The notes beneath the pieces were generated by a model. That model saw nothing but the letters and a program-made list of their open reading frames with translations. It made no database searches and had not been told where the DNA came from. A stretch of 64,000 nucleotides of DNA, from contig BAHP02000002.1 of the NCBI GenBank assembly GCA_000508865.1, positions 1 to 64,000 on the forward strand. Reading direction: 5' to 3'. The translations under genes and the position numbers were made by a program. Numbering within the stretch: position 1 is the stretch's first letter; each line of letters begins with the position of its first letter. Source of the DNA: Clostridiales bacterium VE202-01 (GTDB lineage Bacteria; Bacillota_I; Bacilli_A; Erysipelotrichales; Coprobacillaceae). Positions 26,751 through 35,756 of the stretch are shown here, one piece after another.

Positions 26751-27427
26751 TCCTTCATGTGTTCTTTTAACAATTTTATTAATGCTCTTTTTTCCAGCCG
26801 TGAGACATAAGAACGTGATATATTTAACTTTTTAGCAATTTCTTTTTGGGTATGTTTTTTAGTATTATTTAAACCATAACGCATGATCAACGTTTCTTTT
26901 TCTCGTGGTTCTAGGATTTTAAAATAATTAGCAAATTTATTTAAAGTATCTTTTTTATCAACGATATCAATAAATTCTTCCTGCTTAGCGGCAATAATAT
27001 CACCTAAAACAATTTCACTGCCATCTTTATCAATACCAATAGTTTCATTTAATGAAACATCTAAGCTGGTTTTTTTGTTGGTTCTAAGATGCATTAAAAT
27101 TTCATTTTCGATACATCTTGAAGCATAAGTAGCTAATTTAGTTTTATGATTTTGTTTGTAGCTGTCAACTGCTTTGATTAAACCAATTGTTCCAATTGAA
27201 ATTAGATCTTCTTGTAAATCTTTATTATTTTCATATTTTTTAGCGATATGAGCAACAAGTCGAAGATTTCTTTCAATTAAAATATTTCTAGCTTCTTGAT
27301 CACCATTAAAAAAACGTTCTAAATATTTTTCTTCTTCCTTTGCACTTAAAGGAATTTCAAAAGATTTAGATTTAATGTATGATAAAAAGAAGCCGTTTGT
27401 TAATAATGATAGTATTGTTGAAAACAT
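26741..27427 (-). CDS. sigK: RNA polymerase sporulation sigma factor, pro-sigma K
   Basis: Late mother-cell sigma factor; 228 residues. It resembles B. subtilis sigma-K along its length: KYLERFFNGDQEARNILIER, RLVAHIAKKYEN, DLISIGTIGLIKAVDSY (region 2.1-2.2), LATYASRCIENEILMHLR (2.3-2.4) and KEIAKKLNISRSYVSRLEKR (4.2). A hydrophobic pro-sequence (FSTILSLLTNGFFLSYIK) of about 20 residues precedes the core, so it is made as an inactive membrane-bound form. The gene is not interrupted by a skin-like element. ATG 27427 with GGGGTGA is preferred over GTG 27436. Its output should include dpaA-dpaB, also in this window. Confidence 0.94.
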   Translation of the reverse strand: MFSTILSLLTNGFFLSYIKSKSFEIPLSAKEEEKYLERFFNGDQEARNILIERNLRLVAHIAKKYENNKDLQEDLISIGTIGLIKAVDSYKQNHKTKLATYASRCIENEILMHLRTNKKTSLDVSLNETIGIDKDGSEIVLGDIIAAKQEEFIDIVDKKDTLNKFANYFKILEPREKETLIMRYGLNNTKKHTQKEIAKKLNISRSYVSRLEKRALIKLLKEHMKEKP

Positions 27428-27561
27428 GAATTTCACCCCTGATACATATATATTGTAAATCTTTTATTTTAGGACAAAATATTTATGAATTGTTCATTTT
27501 ATTTACTTTAAAAGTAGTGCAAAATAAGGTACAATGGGGATAGTTTTGAAAAGGAGAATGT

Positions 27562-28658
27562 ATGAGCGAAAAAATAAGATGTTTTGGCTGTGGAGCCATA
27601 ATTCAAAGTGAAGATGAAAAAAAGATTGGATTTATCCCTAAAAATGCTTTAAATAATGAAAAGGTTTTATGTAAACGTTGTTTTCGTTTAAAAAACTATC
27701 ATGAGTTACAAAAAACAAATCTTACAAGTGATGATTTTTTAAATATTCTTCAAAAAATAGGTGATCAAAATTGTTTGGTTGTCTATTTGATTGATTTATT
27801 TGATTATAATGGAAGTTTAATAAATGGGTTGCCGCGGCATTTAAATAATAATGATATTCTCGTAGTTGGCAATAAACGTGATATTTTACCTAAATCATTA
27901 AAAGATATTAAAATAGAACACTGGTTACGTCGTCAATTAAAAGAAATCGGCATCAAACCAGTCGATGTGATTCTATCTAGTGGGGTAAAAAATTATAACT
28001 TAGATCTATTGATCGATAAGATCGATGAATATCGCCATGGTCGAGATGTTTATATCGTTGGAGTGACTAATGTAGGAAAATCTTCGTTAATAAATGCGTT
28101 ATTAAAACATTATGCAGCGGTGATGATAATTTGATTACAACGAGTGAATTTCCTGGTACGACACTTGATTTGATCGAAATCCCTTTAGATGATCAAAGTT
28201 ATTTATATGACTCTCCAGGAATTATCAATTCGCATCAAATGGCTCATTTAGTAAAAGATGAAGATCTTAAAGTAATTATTCCTAAAAGTGAACTAAGACC
28301 TATTAATTTTCAATTAAACGATCAACAAAGTTTGTATTTTGGCGGTCTTGCCCGAATGGATTTTATAAGTGGGAAACATAGTTCATTTACTTGTTATTTT
28401 CCTAAATTACTTAAAATTCATCGTACCAAGTTAGAAAAAAGTGATAGTTTATACAATCGCCACCTAACTTTAAAACCGGAAATTGAAACAATTAAAGATA
28501 TTAAAGAAATGAAAGTTTATGATTTTAAACTACCACAACATAAGGTGGATCTTGTTATTTCCGGATTAGGATTTATTAGCGTTAATTGCCCAAATGCGAA
28601 GGTAAAGATTCATGTTCCTAAAGGTATTGGGGTATTTATTCGCGAAGCTTTAATTTAA
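27562..28658 (+). pseudogene. yqeH: Ribosome biogenesis GTPase YqeH, frameshifted
   Basis: Circularly permuted GTPase for 30S subunit assembly; 365 residues if repaired, the usual length. An N-terminal zinc finger (CFGCGAIIQ and CKRCFRLKNY, residues 6-50) precedes the GTPase motifs in permuted order: G4 NKRD, G1 GVTNVGKSS, G2 TTSEFPGTT, G3 DSPG. The frame is lost at the GG 28119-28120. A third G gives HYAAGDDNLITTSEFPG. Genes after it (yhbY, nadD, yqeK, rsfS, yqeM) follow Bacillus order, without aroE. Confidence 0.93.
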
Positions 28659-28673
28659 GAAAGGATTTAAAAT

Positions 28674-28961
28674 ATGTTAACAGGAAAACAAAAAAGATAT
28701 TTAAGAGGAATAGGACACAATTTAAATGCAATTTTCCAAATTGGAAAAGAAGGTGTTCACCAAACTCAGATCGAAGGAATCGATGCTGCTTTAGAAGCAC
28801 ATGAATTAATTAAAATCAAGATCTTAGAATCTTGCAGTGAAACTAAAAATGAAGTTGCAATTGAAATAAGCATGAAAACAAAAGCTGATGTCGTCCAAAT
28901 TTTAGGCAGAACGATTCTTTTATATCGTCCTAGTGAAAAGGGAATCTATAAATTACCATGA
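28674..28961 (+). CDS. yhbY: Ribosome assembly RNA-binding protein YhbY
   Basis: 95-residue CRM-domain protein (YqeI in Bacillus) bound to pre-50S particles. MLTGKQKRYLRGIGHNLN and the GKEGVHQTQI turn near residue 25 are signature elements, as is the C-terminal QILGRTILLYRPS. GAAAGGA precedes the start. Its stop overlaps the nadD start by four bases (ATGA). Confidence 0.95.
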   Translation: MLTGKQKRYLRGIGHNLNAIFQIGKEGVHQTQIEGIDAALEAHELIKIKILESCSETKNEVAIEISMKTKADVVQILGRTILLYRPSEKGIYKLP

Positions 28962-30058
28962 TGAAGATCGGTATTTTTGGCGGCAGCTTTGATCCCATTC
29001 ATCAATCACACATAAGAGTGATTGAAGAAGCTTTAAAACAATTAAAACTTGATAAAATATTAGTTGTTCCAACTGCAAATAATCCTTGGAAAGATACTAC
29101 AGGAGCTAATAAAGAACAGCGTTTAGAAATGTTGGATCTTGCTTTAGGACGATATCGTAGTGTTGAAATTTGTCGTTATGAAATAGATCAAGATGGCAGC
29201 AATAAAAATTATACGATCGATACGATCAATTATTTAAAATCTATTTATCCCGATGACCATTTGTATTTTATTATGGGGATGGATCAGGCAAGTCTTTTTC
29301 ATAAATGGAAAGACGCTAAAAAAATAAGCGAGCTAGTATCGTTAGTAGTATTTGAACGCCTTGGTTATCAAATAAATGATAATTTAAAAAAATATAATTT
29401 TACTAAATTAGATCTTATTGCTAGTGATGATGCCAGCAGTGATATTCGAAATGGTAAATTACATGCCTTGACTCCTGAAGTTTTAAAATATATCGTAGCT
29501 AATGGCATTTATTTAGAAACGATCGTTAAAACTAAGATGTCAAAAAAAAGATATATTCACACAGTTAGTATGGCAAAACTAGCTAAGGAAATTGCTGAAA
29601 GTAATGGTTTAGATGGAATGAAGGCATATGTTGCTGGAATGCTGCATGATATTGCTAAAGAAATGCCATATGATCAGGCACTAGCTTTAATGAAAAAATA
29701 TTTTCCTGAGTATCTTGATAAACCAGAACCGATTTGGCATCAATGGTTATCATATCTTGTGGCTAAAGATGAGTATTTAGTAGATGACTTGGAGATTTTG
29801 CAAGCGATTAGACATCATACTACAGCTTCAATCAATATGTCTAAATTAGATATGTGTATATATGAAGCCGATAAATATGATCCTAGTCGTGATTATGACT
29901 CTAGTCAAGAAATTGCTTTATGTAAAAAGGATGTTGTGGCCGGATTTAGAGCCTGCTTAAAAGATTTTTATGATTTTTCAAATAAAAAAGGGCGAAAAAT
30001 CGATGAATGTTTTTTTGAAATTTATAACAAATATGTAAAAGGAGATATTAATGAATAA
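28958..30058 (+). CDS. nadD: NadD-YqeK fusion: nicotinate-nucleotide adenylyltransferase with HD phosphohydrolase
   Basis: 366 residues, two enzymes in one chain. Residues 1-190 are NadD, which forms deamido-NAD: GIFGGSFDPIHQSH (the nucleotidyltransferase GGxFDPxHxxH motif), ADDAS-type segment SDDASSDIRNG, and a C-terminal VANGIYLE. Residues about 195-366 are YqeK, an HD-domain hydrolase of diadenosine tetraphosphate in Bacillus: IHTVSMAKLAKEIA, GMLHDIAKE and IRHHTTAS. In Bacillus these are adjacent separate genes; fused forms occur in Mollicutes relatives. It overlaps yhbY (4 bases) and rsfS (8 bases). Confidence 0.93.
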   Translation: MMKIGIFGGSFDPIHQSHIRVIEEALKQLKLDKILVVPTANNPWKDTTGANKEQRLEMLDLALGRYRSVEICRYEIDQDGSNKNYTIDTINYLKSIYPDDHLYFIMGMDQASLFHKWKDAKKISELVSLVVFERLGYQINDNLKKYNFTKLDLIASDDASSDIRNGKLHALTPEVLKYIVANGIYLETIVKTKMSKKRYIHTVSMAKLAKEIAESNGLDGMKAYVAGMLHDIAKEMPYDQALALMKKYFPEYLDKPEPIWHQWLSYLVAKDEYLVDDLEILQAIRHHTTASINMSKLDMCIYEADKYDPSRDYDSSQEIALCKKDVVAGFRACLKDFYDFSNKKGRKIDECFFEIYNKYVKGDINE

Positions 30059-30395
30059 ATTAGAAATTATTATAAAAGCTTTAGATGATAAATTAGCAGA
30101 GGATATTGTTGCAATCGATATGGAAATGGCTAGTCCAATTTATGATACATTTGTTATCTGTTCAGCCGCAAATGAGCGTTTGATGAATGCACTTAGAGAC
30201 AGTGTTGAAGAAAATATGTTAAATAGTGGCTTTGAGGTGAAAAAAATAGAAGGGCGCCGTAACAGTAAATGGTTATTAATGGATTATGGAGATATTATCG
30301 TTCATATTTTTGATCAAGATGAAAGAGACAGCTATAATCTTGAAAAATTATGGTCGGATATGCCAAGAATTGATATTTCTGGGTATTTAAAATAA
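30051..30395 (+). CDS. rsfS: Ribosomal silencing factor RsfS
   Basis: 114 residues, DUF143/Iojap family. It binds ribosomal protein L14 and keeps the subunits apart. Family pattern: YDTFVICSAANERLMNALRDSV (about residues 31-52), KKIEGRRNSKWLLMDYGDIIVHIF and YNLEKLWSD. It overlaps the nadD-yqeK end and its stop shares a base with the next start. Confidence 0.95.
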   Translation: MNKLEIIIKALDDKLAEDIVAIDMEMASPIYDTFVICSAANERLMNALRDSVEENMLNSGFEVKKIEGRRNSKWLLMDYGDIIVHIFDQDERDSYNLEKLWSDMPRIDISGYLK

Positions 30396-31117
30396 TGTCA
30401 TATGAAAATTTTGCTTATTATTATGATAGTTTGATGGATGAACAATTTTATCATGATTATTATAAATTTATTAATGAAAAAGCTGATTTTAAAACAGTTT
30501 TAGAACTTGGCTGTGGAACTGGAGAAATCGCTATTCGTCTTGCTAATGATAATAAGAATGTTTATGCTACTGATTTATCAAAAGATATGCTGGAAGTGGC
30601 AAGATTAAAGGCCATGGAAGCTAATGTCAATTTAATGCTTGGTCGTGTTGACATGAGTGATTTTAAAACAGATATCGCTGTTGATTTGGTTCTTTGTTTA
30701 TGTGATTCAATAAACTATGTTTTAAGTCGCAAAAAAGTTAAACAAACATTTAAAAATATATATGAGGCTTTGAAGTATAATGGAACATTTATTTTTGATG
30801 TTGATAGTCTTTATAAAATGGACAAAATTCTTGATGGTTATTTTGAAGAAGAAGATGCTGATGATTTTTATTTTAAATGGGAAGCTAAAAAGACAGCATT
30901 TGGAAAAATCGAACATTTAATCGAGATAATCGATAAAGAAAATAACGAACATATCAAAGAGTTACATCAGCAACAAACTTATAGTATTGAAACATACTAT
31001 GAAATGTTGCAGCAGGCCGGTTTTAAGGAAATAGAGCATTATGGTGAATTTGAAAAATATCATGATAAATCACAAAGAATTATTTTTGTCTGTCGCAAAA
31101 GAAGGGATGGGAAATAA
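30395..31117 (+). CDS. yqeM: SAM-dependent methyltransferase YqeM
   Basis: 240 residues, class I methyltransferase. SAM motif VLELGCGTGEIAIRLA (about residues 37-52), then VYATDLSKDMLEVAR and the acidic VDLVLCLCDSINYVL. Substrate unknown. Its place after rsfS is as in Bacillus. The start overlaps the rsfS stop and mtnN starts on the base after its stop. Confidence 0.9.
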   Translation: MSYENFAYYYDSLMDEQFYHDYYKFINEKADFKTVLELGCGTGEIAIRLANDNKNVYATDLSKDMLEVARLKAMEANVNLMLGRVDMSDFKTDIAVDLVLCLCDSINYVLSRKKVKQTFKNIYEALKYNGTFIFDVDSLYKMDKILDGYFEEEDADDFYFKWEAKKTAFGKIEHLIEIIDKENNEHIKELHQQQTYSIETYYEMLQQAGFKEIEHYGEFEKYHDKSQRIIFVCRKRRDGK

Positions 31118-31813
31118 ATGATCGGTATAATTGGAGCGATGAAAGAAGAAGTAGATGCAATAAAAAAATATATGAATATTGTAGATACGAAAACTATCTT
31201 AGACTGTACTTTTTATCAAGGAACGATTGAAAACAAAGAAGTTGTCTTATTGCAAGGGGGAATCGGAAAAGTAAATGCAGCTATTTGTACGACCCTGCTT
31301 TTAACAAATTATCAAATTGATTTTGTCATAAACGTTGGTTCTGCTGGTGGTCTTTGTTTAGATCAGGAAGTAGGAGATGTGGTTATTTCAGATGCAGTTT
31401 GCCAATATGATTTTGATATTACTGCTTTTCCTGATCGTGTATTAGGTGAAGTGCCTGGATTACCGCCAAAAATCAAAGCTGATCAAGAATTAGTTGATCG
31501 AGCAAAAAATGTCCTTGAAAATCTAAAACTAAACTATACAGCTGGTTTAATTGTTTCTGGTGATAAGTTTGTTGCTGATAAAAATACAGTTGATTATATC
31601 AAAGAAAATTTTAAAGATGCTAAGTGCTGTGAAATGGAAGCAGCAGCAGTGGGACAAACATGTTATAAATTTAATACTAAATTTATTATTACCCGTTCTT
31701 TAAGTGATATTTTTGATAAAGGTGATTCAACTATCCAATTTGATGAATATTTAAATAAAGCTGCTAATGCCTCAGCTTTAATGTGTGTATCACTAATTAA
31801 GGATCAATCATGA
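31118..31813 (+). CDS. mtnN: 5'-methylthioadenosine/S-adenosylhomocysteine nucleosidase
   Basis: Cleaves the adenine from MTA and SAH, recycling SAM by-products; 231 residues. IGIIGAMKEEVDAIK at the start, INVGSAGGL, VSGDKFVAD, CCEMEAAAVGQTC (nucleoside-binding glutamates) and RSLSDIFD with the catalytic aspartate near residue 200. It is tightly packed between yqeM and the U32 gene, with a 4-base overlap of the latter. Confidence 0.96.
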   Translation: MIGIIGAMKEEVDAIKKYMNIVDTKTILDCTFYQGTIENKEVVLLQGGIGKVNAAICTTLLLTNYQIDFVINVGSAGGLCLDQEVGDVVISDAVCQYDFDITAFPDRVLGEVPGLPPKIKADQELVDRAKNVLENLKLNYTAGLIVSGDKFVADKNTVDYIKENFKDAKCCEMEAAAVGQTCYKFNTKFIITRSLSDIFDKGDSTIQFDEYLNKAANASALMCVSLIKDQS

Positions 31814-34146
31814 AAAAACAAATAGAACTATTAGCACCAGCAGGAAGCTATGAAGCTTTGCAGGCGGCTGTTCAAAATGGTGCCAATGCCATTTATTTAG
31901 GTGGTAATGATTTTAGTGCGCGAGCATTTGCTACTAATTTTAATCGAGATGAATTAAAACAGGCAGTAATTTATAGTCATCTAAGAAATGTCAAGATCTA
32001 TGTTACAGTAAATACATTATATGAAGATAATCAGTTTGAAAATTTAAAAGATTATCTTTTGTTTTTAGCATCGATAAATGTTGATGCATTGATTATTCAA
32101 GATCTTGGGTTAATGGCATATGTAAAAAAATATTTTCCTAATTTTGAAATCCACATGTCTACTCAAACTAGTATATATAGTTTAAGTGCGGTAAAGTATT
32201 TTGAACGTATTGGTGTCGATAGAATTGTTTTAGCTCGGGAAAATAGTCTTGAAGAAATAAAAAATATTTGTAATAACTCTAAATTGGATATTGAAGTCTT
32301 TGTCCATGGCGCATTATGCATGTCATATTCCGGGCAGTGTTTGATGTCTAGTATGATTGCTAAAAGAAGCGGAAATAAAGGAGCCTGTGGGCAGCCATGC
32401 CGTTTAGCATACAAACTGCAAAAAGATGGTAAAAATCTCGATCAGGTACCATCATATTTATTGTCACCTAAAGATCTTTGCACAATTGAAAATGTTGGTG
32501 CTTTAATTGAAGCAGGAATTACTTCTTTTAAAATAGAGGGGCGCATGAAAAGGCCAGAATATGTTGCTATAATCGTTAAACAATATCGTGAAGCTATTGA
32601 TGCTTATTTTCAAAAACAGAATCCAAAAAACTATTCTAAACAAATTAAAGAGATGAAACAAATGTTTAATCGCGGCTTTACTGGTGGTTATTTATTACAG
32701 GATAAAGATTTAATGGCTGATGATTATCCTGGTAATCGTGGCATCAAGTTAGGTTCTGTTCTTGATTATGATAAAAAGCGAAAAGTTGTAAAGATTAAAT
32801 TGATCGATAAGATCAAACAAGGGGATAGGATCAGTTTTAAAAGTGTTGATTATACTAGAACCATAACTAAACTATTTTTGAATCATCGATTAGTAAATCA
32901 GGCTGTAGCCAAAGATATTATTGAAATCGAATTAAATACACCAGTTAAAAAAGGTGAATCTGTATATAAAATAATTGATATCGAATTAATTGAAAAAGCA
33001 CATGACAGCTATCAAAAAGAACAAATTAAAAATCCTATCACAATGTATTTTAAAGGGCAAATAAATGATCACCCCACACTTACTATTACATATCAAGATA
33101 AAACAATTACGGTTGTATCAAAGCTAATAATGGAAGCTGCCAGCAAAGCACCACTAAATACTAAACATATTGAAAAGCAGCTTAGTAAATTAGGAAATAC
33201 TGTTTTTAAAGCTGCTGATATAATTGTTGAAATTCCTGAAAATGCTTTTTTCAGTCTTAAAGAAATCAATGAAATGCGTCGTCAGGCAATCGATAAATTA
33301 GTTGCATCTCTAACAGCTTTTAATTCAATAGCTCCATTAATAGAAGAAAAGAAAACTACTCATTTGATTAAAACGATCAAGGGTATTTGTGTTCGTGTTT
33401 ATTCTATAGAACAGTTAAAAGCTTTGCTTGATGTAGATATTGAGGCTTATTATTTTCCATTATCACCACAATTAAAAGATGCTATTGAAATTGCCAAAAA
33501 ACATCATAAAAAAATTATTCCTTTTACAGGTTTTTTAAATGATGAAAAACAGTTATTTAATTTCAAAAACAGCAAATTATATTTAGAAATCGATGCCATA
33601 CTAGTTGGAAACTATGGTGCTTTAGAAATATTTAATGATAAAAAGTGCATTTTAGATACAACTTTTAATCTTTATAATAGTTATGCCTTAAACTATTTAA
33701 AAGCCTATGATGCCATCTTATCTTTAGAAATGAGTAAAAAACAAATCAATAATTTATCGAATATCACACAAAACATAATTGTAACAGTATATGGCAAAAC
33801 AATTAATATGCATTTAAAGCACTGTTTAATTAGTAATCATTATTTTAAGAAAAAAATGATTGACTGTAACATGTGTAAAAAAGGAAACTATCATTTAGTT
33901 GATCGTAAAAATGAAAAGTTTAGGATCTTAACAGATAATAACTGTAATAATCTGATTTTTAATAGTCATAGTTTATATATAAATAAACTTGATAATCTAA
34001 ATGTAGATTTTATTTTGTTATCATTTAGCGATGAAGATGGTCAAACAGCAAGATTTATTTATGATCAATTCAAACAAATTTTATCTGGTAAAATTCAACA
34101 AATTCCTAGTTTTATTAATCATACAAGTGGATATTTTTATGATTAA
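31810..34146 (+). CDS. Peptidase U32 family protein (RlhA-like, rRNA hydroxylation)
   Basis: 778 residues. The U32 N-terminal domain (1-290) begins ELLAPAGSYEALQAAVQNGA and holds the signature VFVHGALCMSYSGQC (about 170). The cysteine set CGQPCRLAY and FKIEGRMKRPEYVA follow. A middle DUF3656-like region (about 300-500) and a divergent C-terminal part with further cysteines (CNMCKKG) come after. E. coli RlhA, of this family, hydroxylates 23S rRNA C2501; other members are annotated collagenases. RNA modification fits the ribosome-related operon better. Last gene of the yqeH operon. Confidence 0.88.
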   Translation: MKKQIELLAPAGSYEALQAAVQNGANAIYLGGNDFSARAFATNFNRDELKQAVIYSHLRNVKIYVTVNTLYEDNQFENLKDYLLFLASINVDALIIQDLGLMAYVKKYFPNFEIHMSTQTSIYSLSAVKYFERIGVDRIVLARENSLEEIKNICNNSKLDIEVFVHGALCMSYSGQCLMSSMIAKRSGNKGACGQPCRLAYKLQKDGKNLDQVPSYLLSPKDLCTIENVGALIEAGITSFKIEGRMKRPEYVAIIVKQYREAIDAYFQKQNPKNYSKQIKEMKQMFNRGFTGGYLLQDKDLMADDYPGNRGIKLGSVLDYDKKRKVVKIKLIDKIKQGDRISFKSVDYTRTITKLFLNHRLVNQAVAKDIIEIELNTPVKKGESVYKIIDIELIEKAHDSYQKEQIKNPITMYFKGQINDHPTLTITYQDKTITVVSKLIMEAASKAPLNTKHIEKQLSKLGNTVFKAADIIVEIPENAFFSLKEINEMRRQAIDKLVASLTAFNSIAPLIEEKKTTHLIKTIKGICVRVYSIEQLKALLDVDIEAYYFPLSPQLKDAIEIAKKHHKKIIPFTGFLNDEKQLFNFKNSKLYLEIDAILVGNYGALEIFNDKKCILDTTFNLYNSYALNYLKAYDAILSLEMSKKQINNLSNITQNIIVTVYGKTINMHLKHCLISNHYFKKKMIDCNMCKKGNYHLVDRKNEKFRILTDNNCNNLIFNSHSLYINKLDNLNVDFILLSFSDEDGQTARFIYDQFKQILSGKIQQIPSFINHTSGYFYD

Positions 34147-34260
34147 TTATCATTTTTTAGAAAAAAATGTTATTCTAATAGGAAATAACTTATAAAAACA
34201 TAAAATTTTATTGAAGATAACTAAGGAAAATGCTAAAATTTATTTACTGGAGGTGTGGCG

Positions 34261-34590
34261 ATGATAGATAAAGATTTAGCAGCCAGATTAAAATCCTATC
34301 GTAATTTTAAACATCTTACCCAAAAAGAAGTAGCCAAATATTTGAAAGTACCACATTCTGCTATCTCTGATATTGAAAACGGTAAAAGAGATATTACAGT
34401 CGGGGAGCTTAAGATTTTTTCTAATTTATATGGCCGCAGTGTTGAAGAAATAATGAGTGGTAAGAAATATGATTACTATAATATTGCTAATATTGCACGA
34501 CTTTTGACAGAATTACCAGATGAGGATTTAAAGGAAGTTATGTTTATTATTGAATATAAGCGTAAACGTAATGAAGAAAGAGAAAAATAG
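34261..34590 (+). CDS. XRE-family transcriptional regulator
   Basis: 109 residues. The helix-turn-helix spans about residues 8-60 (RLKSYRNFKHLTQKEVAKYL, then HSAISDIENGKRDITVGEL). A short C-terminal helix (about 72-105) rich in charge probably forms a dimer interface. The start at 34261 is 8 bases after GGAGG; a GTG six bases earlier is too close. It stands alone between a terminated operon and a convergent gene. Target unknown. Confidence 0.88.
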   Translation: MIDKDLAARLKSYRNFKHLTQKEVAKYLKVPHSAISDIENGKRDITVGELKIFSNLYGRSVEEIMSGKKYDYYNIANIARLLTELPDEDLKEVMFIIEYKRKRNEEREK

Positions 34591-34614
34591 AGTGAGAAAA
34601 TCTCACTCTATTTT
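34584..34614. terminator. Bidirectional terminator, XRE gene and phosphodiesterase
   Basis: AAAATAGAGTGAGA (34584-34597), loop AAA, TCTCACTCTATTTT (34601-34614). A perfect 14-bp stem between convergent genes. Confidence 0.9.
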
Positions 34615-35153
34615 AGTATCTTTTTAAATTCTTCCAACATCAATATCCCATCATTCAAAACTAAATCGGTACATTCTTCAAACGTAGAACTATGATAATA
34701 TTTAATTTCAAGTTCATCATTGATAATAGTAACGATTGCAAATGTACCAAAACCATAACTGCTACGGTTCATCATTACACTGCCAGGATTAATAATATAC
34801 TTATTTTCAATAATAGTATAAGCAGGCACATGAGTATGTCCATGAAATGCAATATCGATATGCTTTTTTTTCATAAATGCTAGTAACTGCTCATTGCCGT
34901 AATAAATATTAAATTTATTACCATGGGTAATTAAACAACGATATTTTCCGGCATTAAAAATAATATTCGTTTTAAATGTTCCTGGTCGATCATGATTGCC
35001 ATTAACAGTAAGATATTTTTTTAATAGTGGATCATCGTTTTTTAATGATGAATCACCACAATGAATATAGTAATCCATACTAGGATATTTGTCAGTTATA
35101 TTTTTTAAAAGATCATTTTGTAAATGAGTATCACTAAGAATTAAAAGCTTCAT
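34608..35153 (-). CDS. YfcE/YsnB-type metallophosphoesterase
   Basis: 181 residues. Metallophosphatase motifs in order: LILSDTH (2-8), HCGDSS, VNGNHDRPG, ITHGNKF and FHGHTHVPA, with metal-binding D, H and N residues all present. It then has INPGSVMMNRSSYGFG. This is the small phosphodiesterase family (YfcE in E. coli, YsnB in Bacillus); the natural substrate is unclear. The start at 35153 is chosen for GAGGAAGTGA just upstream. Confidence 0.92.
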   Translation of the reverse strand: MKLLILSDTHLQNDLLKNITDKYPSMDYYIHCGDSSLKNDDPLLKKYLTVNGNHDRPGTFKTNIIFNAGKYRCLITHGNKFNIYYGNEQLLAFMKKKHIDIAFHGHTHVPAYTIIENKYIINPGSVMMNRSSYGFGTFAIVTIINDELEIKYYHSSTFEECTDLVLNDGILMLEEFKKILK

Positions 35154-35290
35154 AATCTTCACTTCCTCGTATAAAAACATGTATCATGATGTTTTATTAT
35201 ATCTTTTATATATTAAAAAAATGTGAATTTAAGGGCGGAATTTAGATTTAAGCTTAAATAAAGGTATCGAAAAAGGAAAAAAAAGATTTA

Positions 35291-35327
35291 AGAAAGTGTT
35301 TACATCTAACAACATTCGTTGTAAAAT
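35291..35327 (+). promoter_or_regulatory. Sigma-A promoter of the first EIIB gene, with a cre-like overlap
   Basis: TTTACA (35299-35304), a 17-base spacer, TAAAAT (35322-35327). The sequence AGAAAGTGTTTACA (35291-35304) overlapping the -35 matches 12 of 14 positions of a common CcpA site form (TGAAAGCGTTTACA), so catabolite control is possible. Confidence 0.6.
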
Positions 35328-35359
35328 TAGAACAGGTAGAAAAAAGGAGGGTACAGTAT

Positions 35360-35674
35360 ATGAAAACTATTTTATTAGTATGTTCAGCTGGGATGTCTAC
35401 TAGCTTATTAGTAACAAAAATGGAAGGTGCTGCTAAAGAAGCTGGTGTTGAATGTAAAATTTTTGCATTGCCTTTCTCTGATGCACCAAGAGTATTGGAA
35501 GAAGTTGACTGCATCTTACTTGGACCTCAAGTTAGATTCCAAAAAGCTGCTATTGAAAAACTTGCTGCCGGACGTAAAGCAGGTCCTATTCCTGTAGATG
35601 TTATCGATATGAGAGATTATGGAACGATGAATGGTAAAGCTGTTTTTGAAACTGCAATGAAAATGATTGGTTAA
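35360..35674 (+). CDS. PTS lactose/cellobiose-type EIIB protein (first of two)
   Basis: 104 residues, a free-standing EIIB of the Lac/Chb family. The phosphocysteine loop VCSAGMSTSLLVTKM has Cys8 near the N-terminus. CILLGPQVRFQ (about residues 50-60) and VDVIDMRDYGTMNGKAV close the fold. It should accept phosphate from an EIIA and pass it to sugar at an EIIC, but neither gene is nearby. GGAGG precedes the start. Confidence 0.93.
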   Translation: MKTILLVCSAGMSTSLLVTKMEGAAKEAGVECKIFALPFSDAPRVLEEVDCILLGPQVRFQKAAIEKLAAGRKAGPIPVDVIDMRDYGTMNGKAVFETAMKMIG

Positions 35675-35702
35675 TAGAAAAGCTTGTCTAAACAGATAAA
35701 AC

Positions 35703-35727
35703 GGGCGTTTTTTATAATGCCCTTTTT
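35703..35727 (+). terminator. Terminator between the two EIIB genes
   Basis: GGGCGTT (35703-35709) pairs with AATGCCC (35716-35722), one G-T pair, followed by T5. Expression of the second EIIB gene is thus partly separate. Confidence 0.7.
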
Positions 35728-35756
35728 ATATGAATTGAAATAAAGGAGAGAGAATT

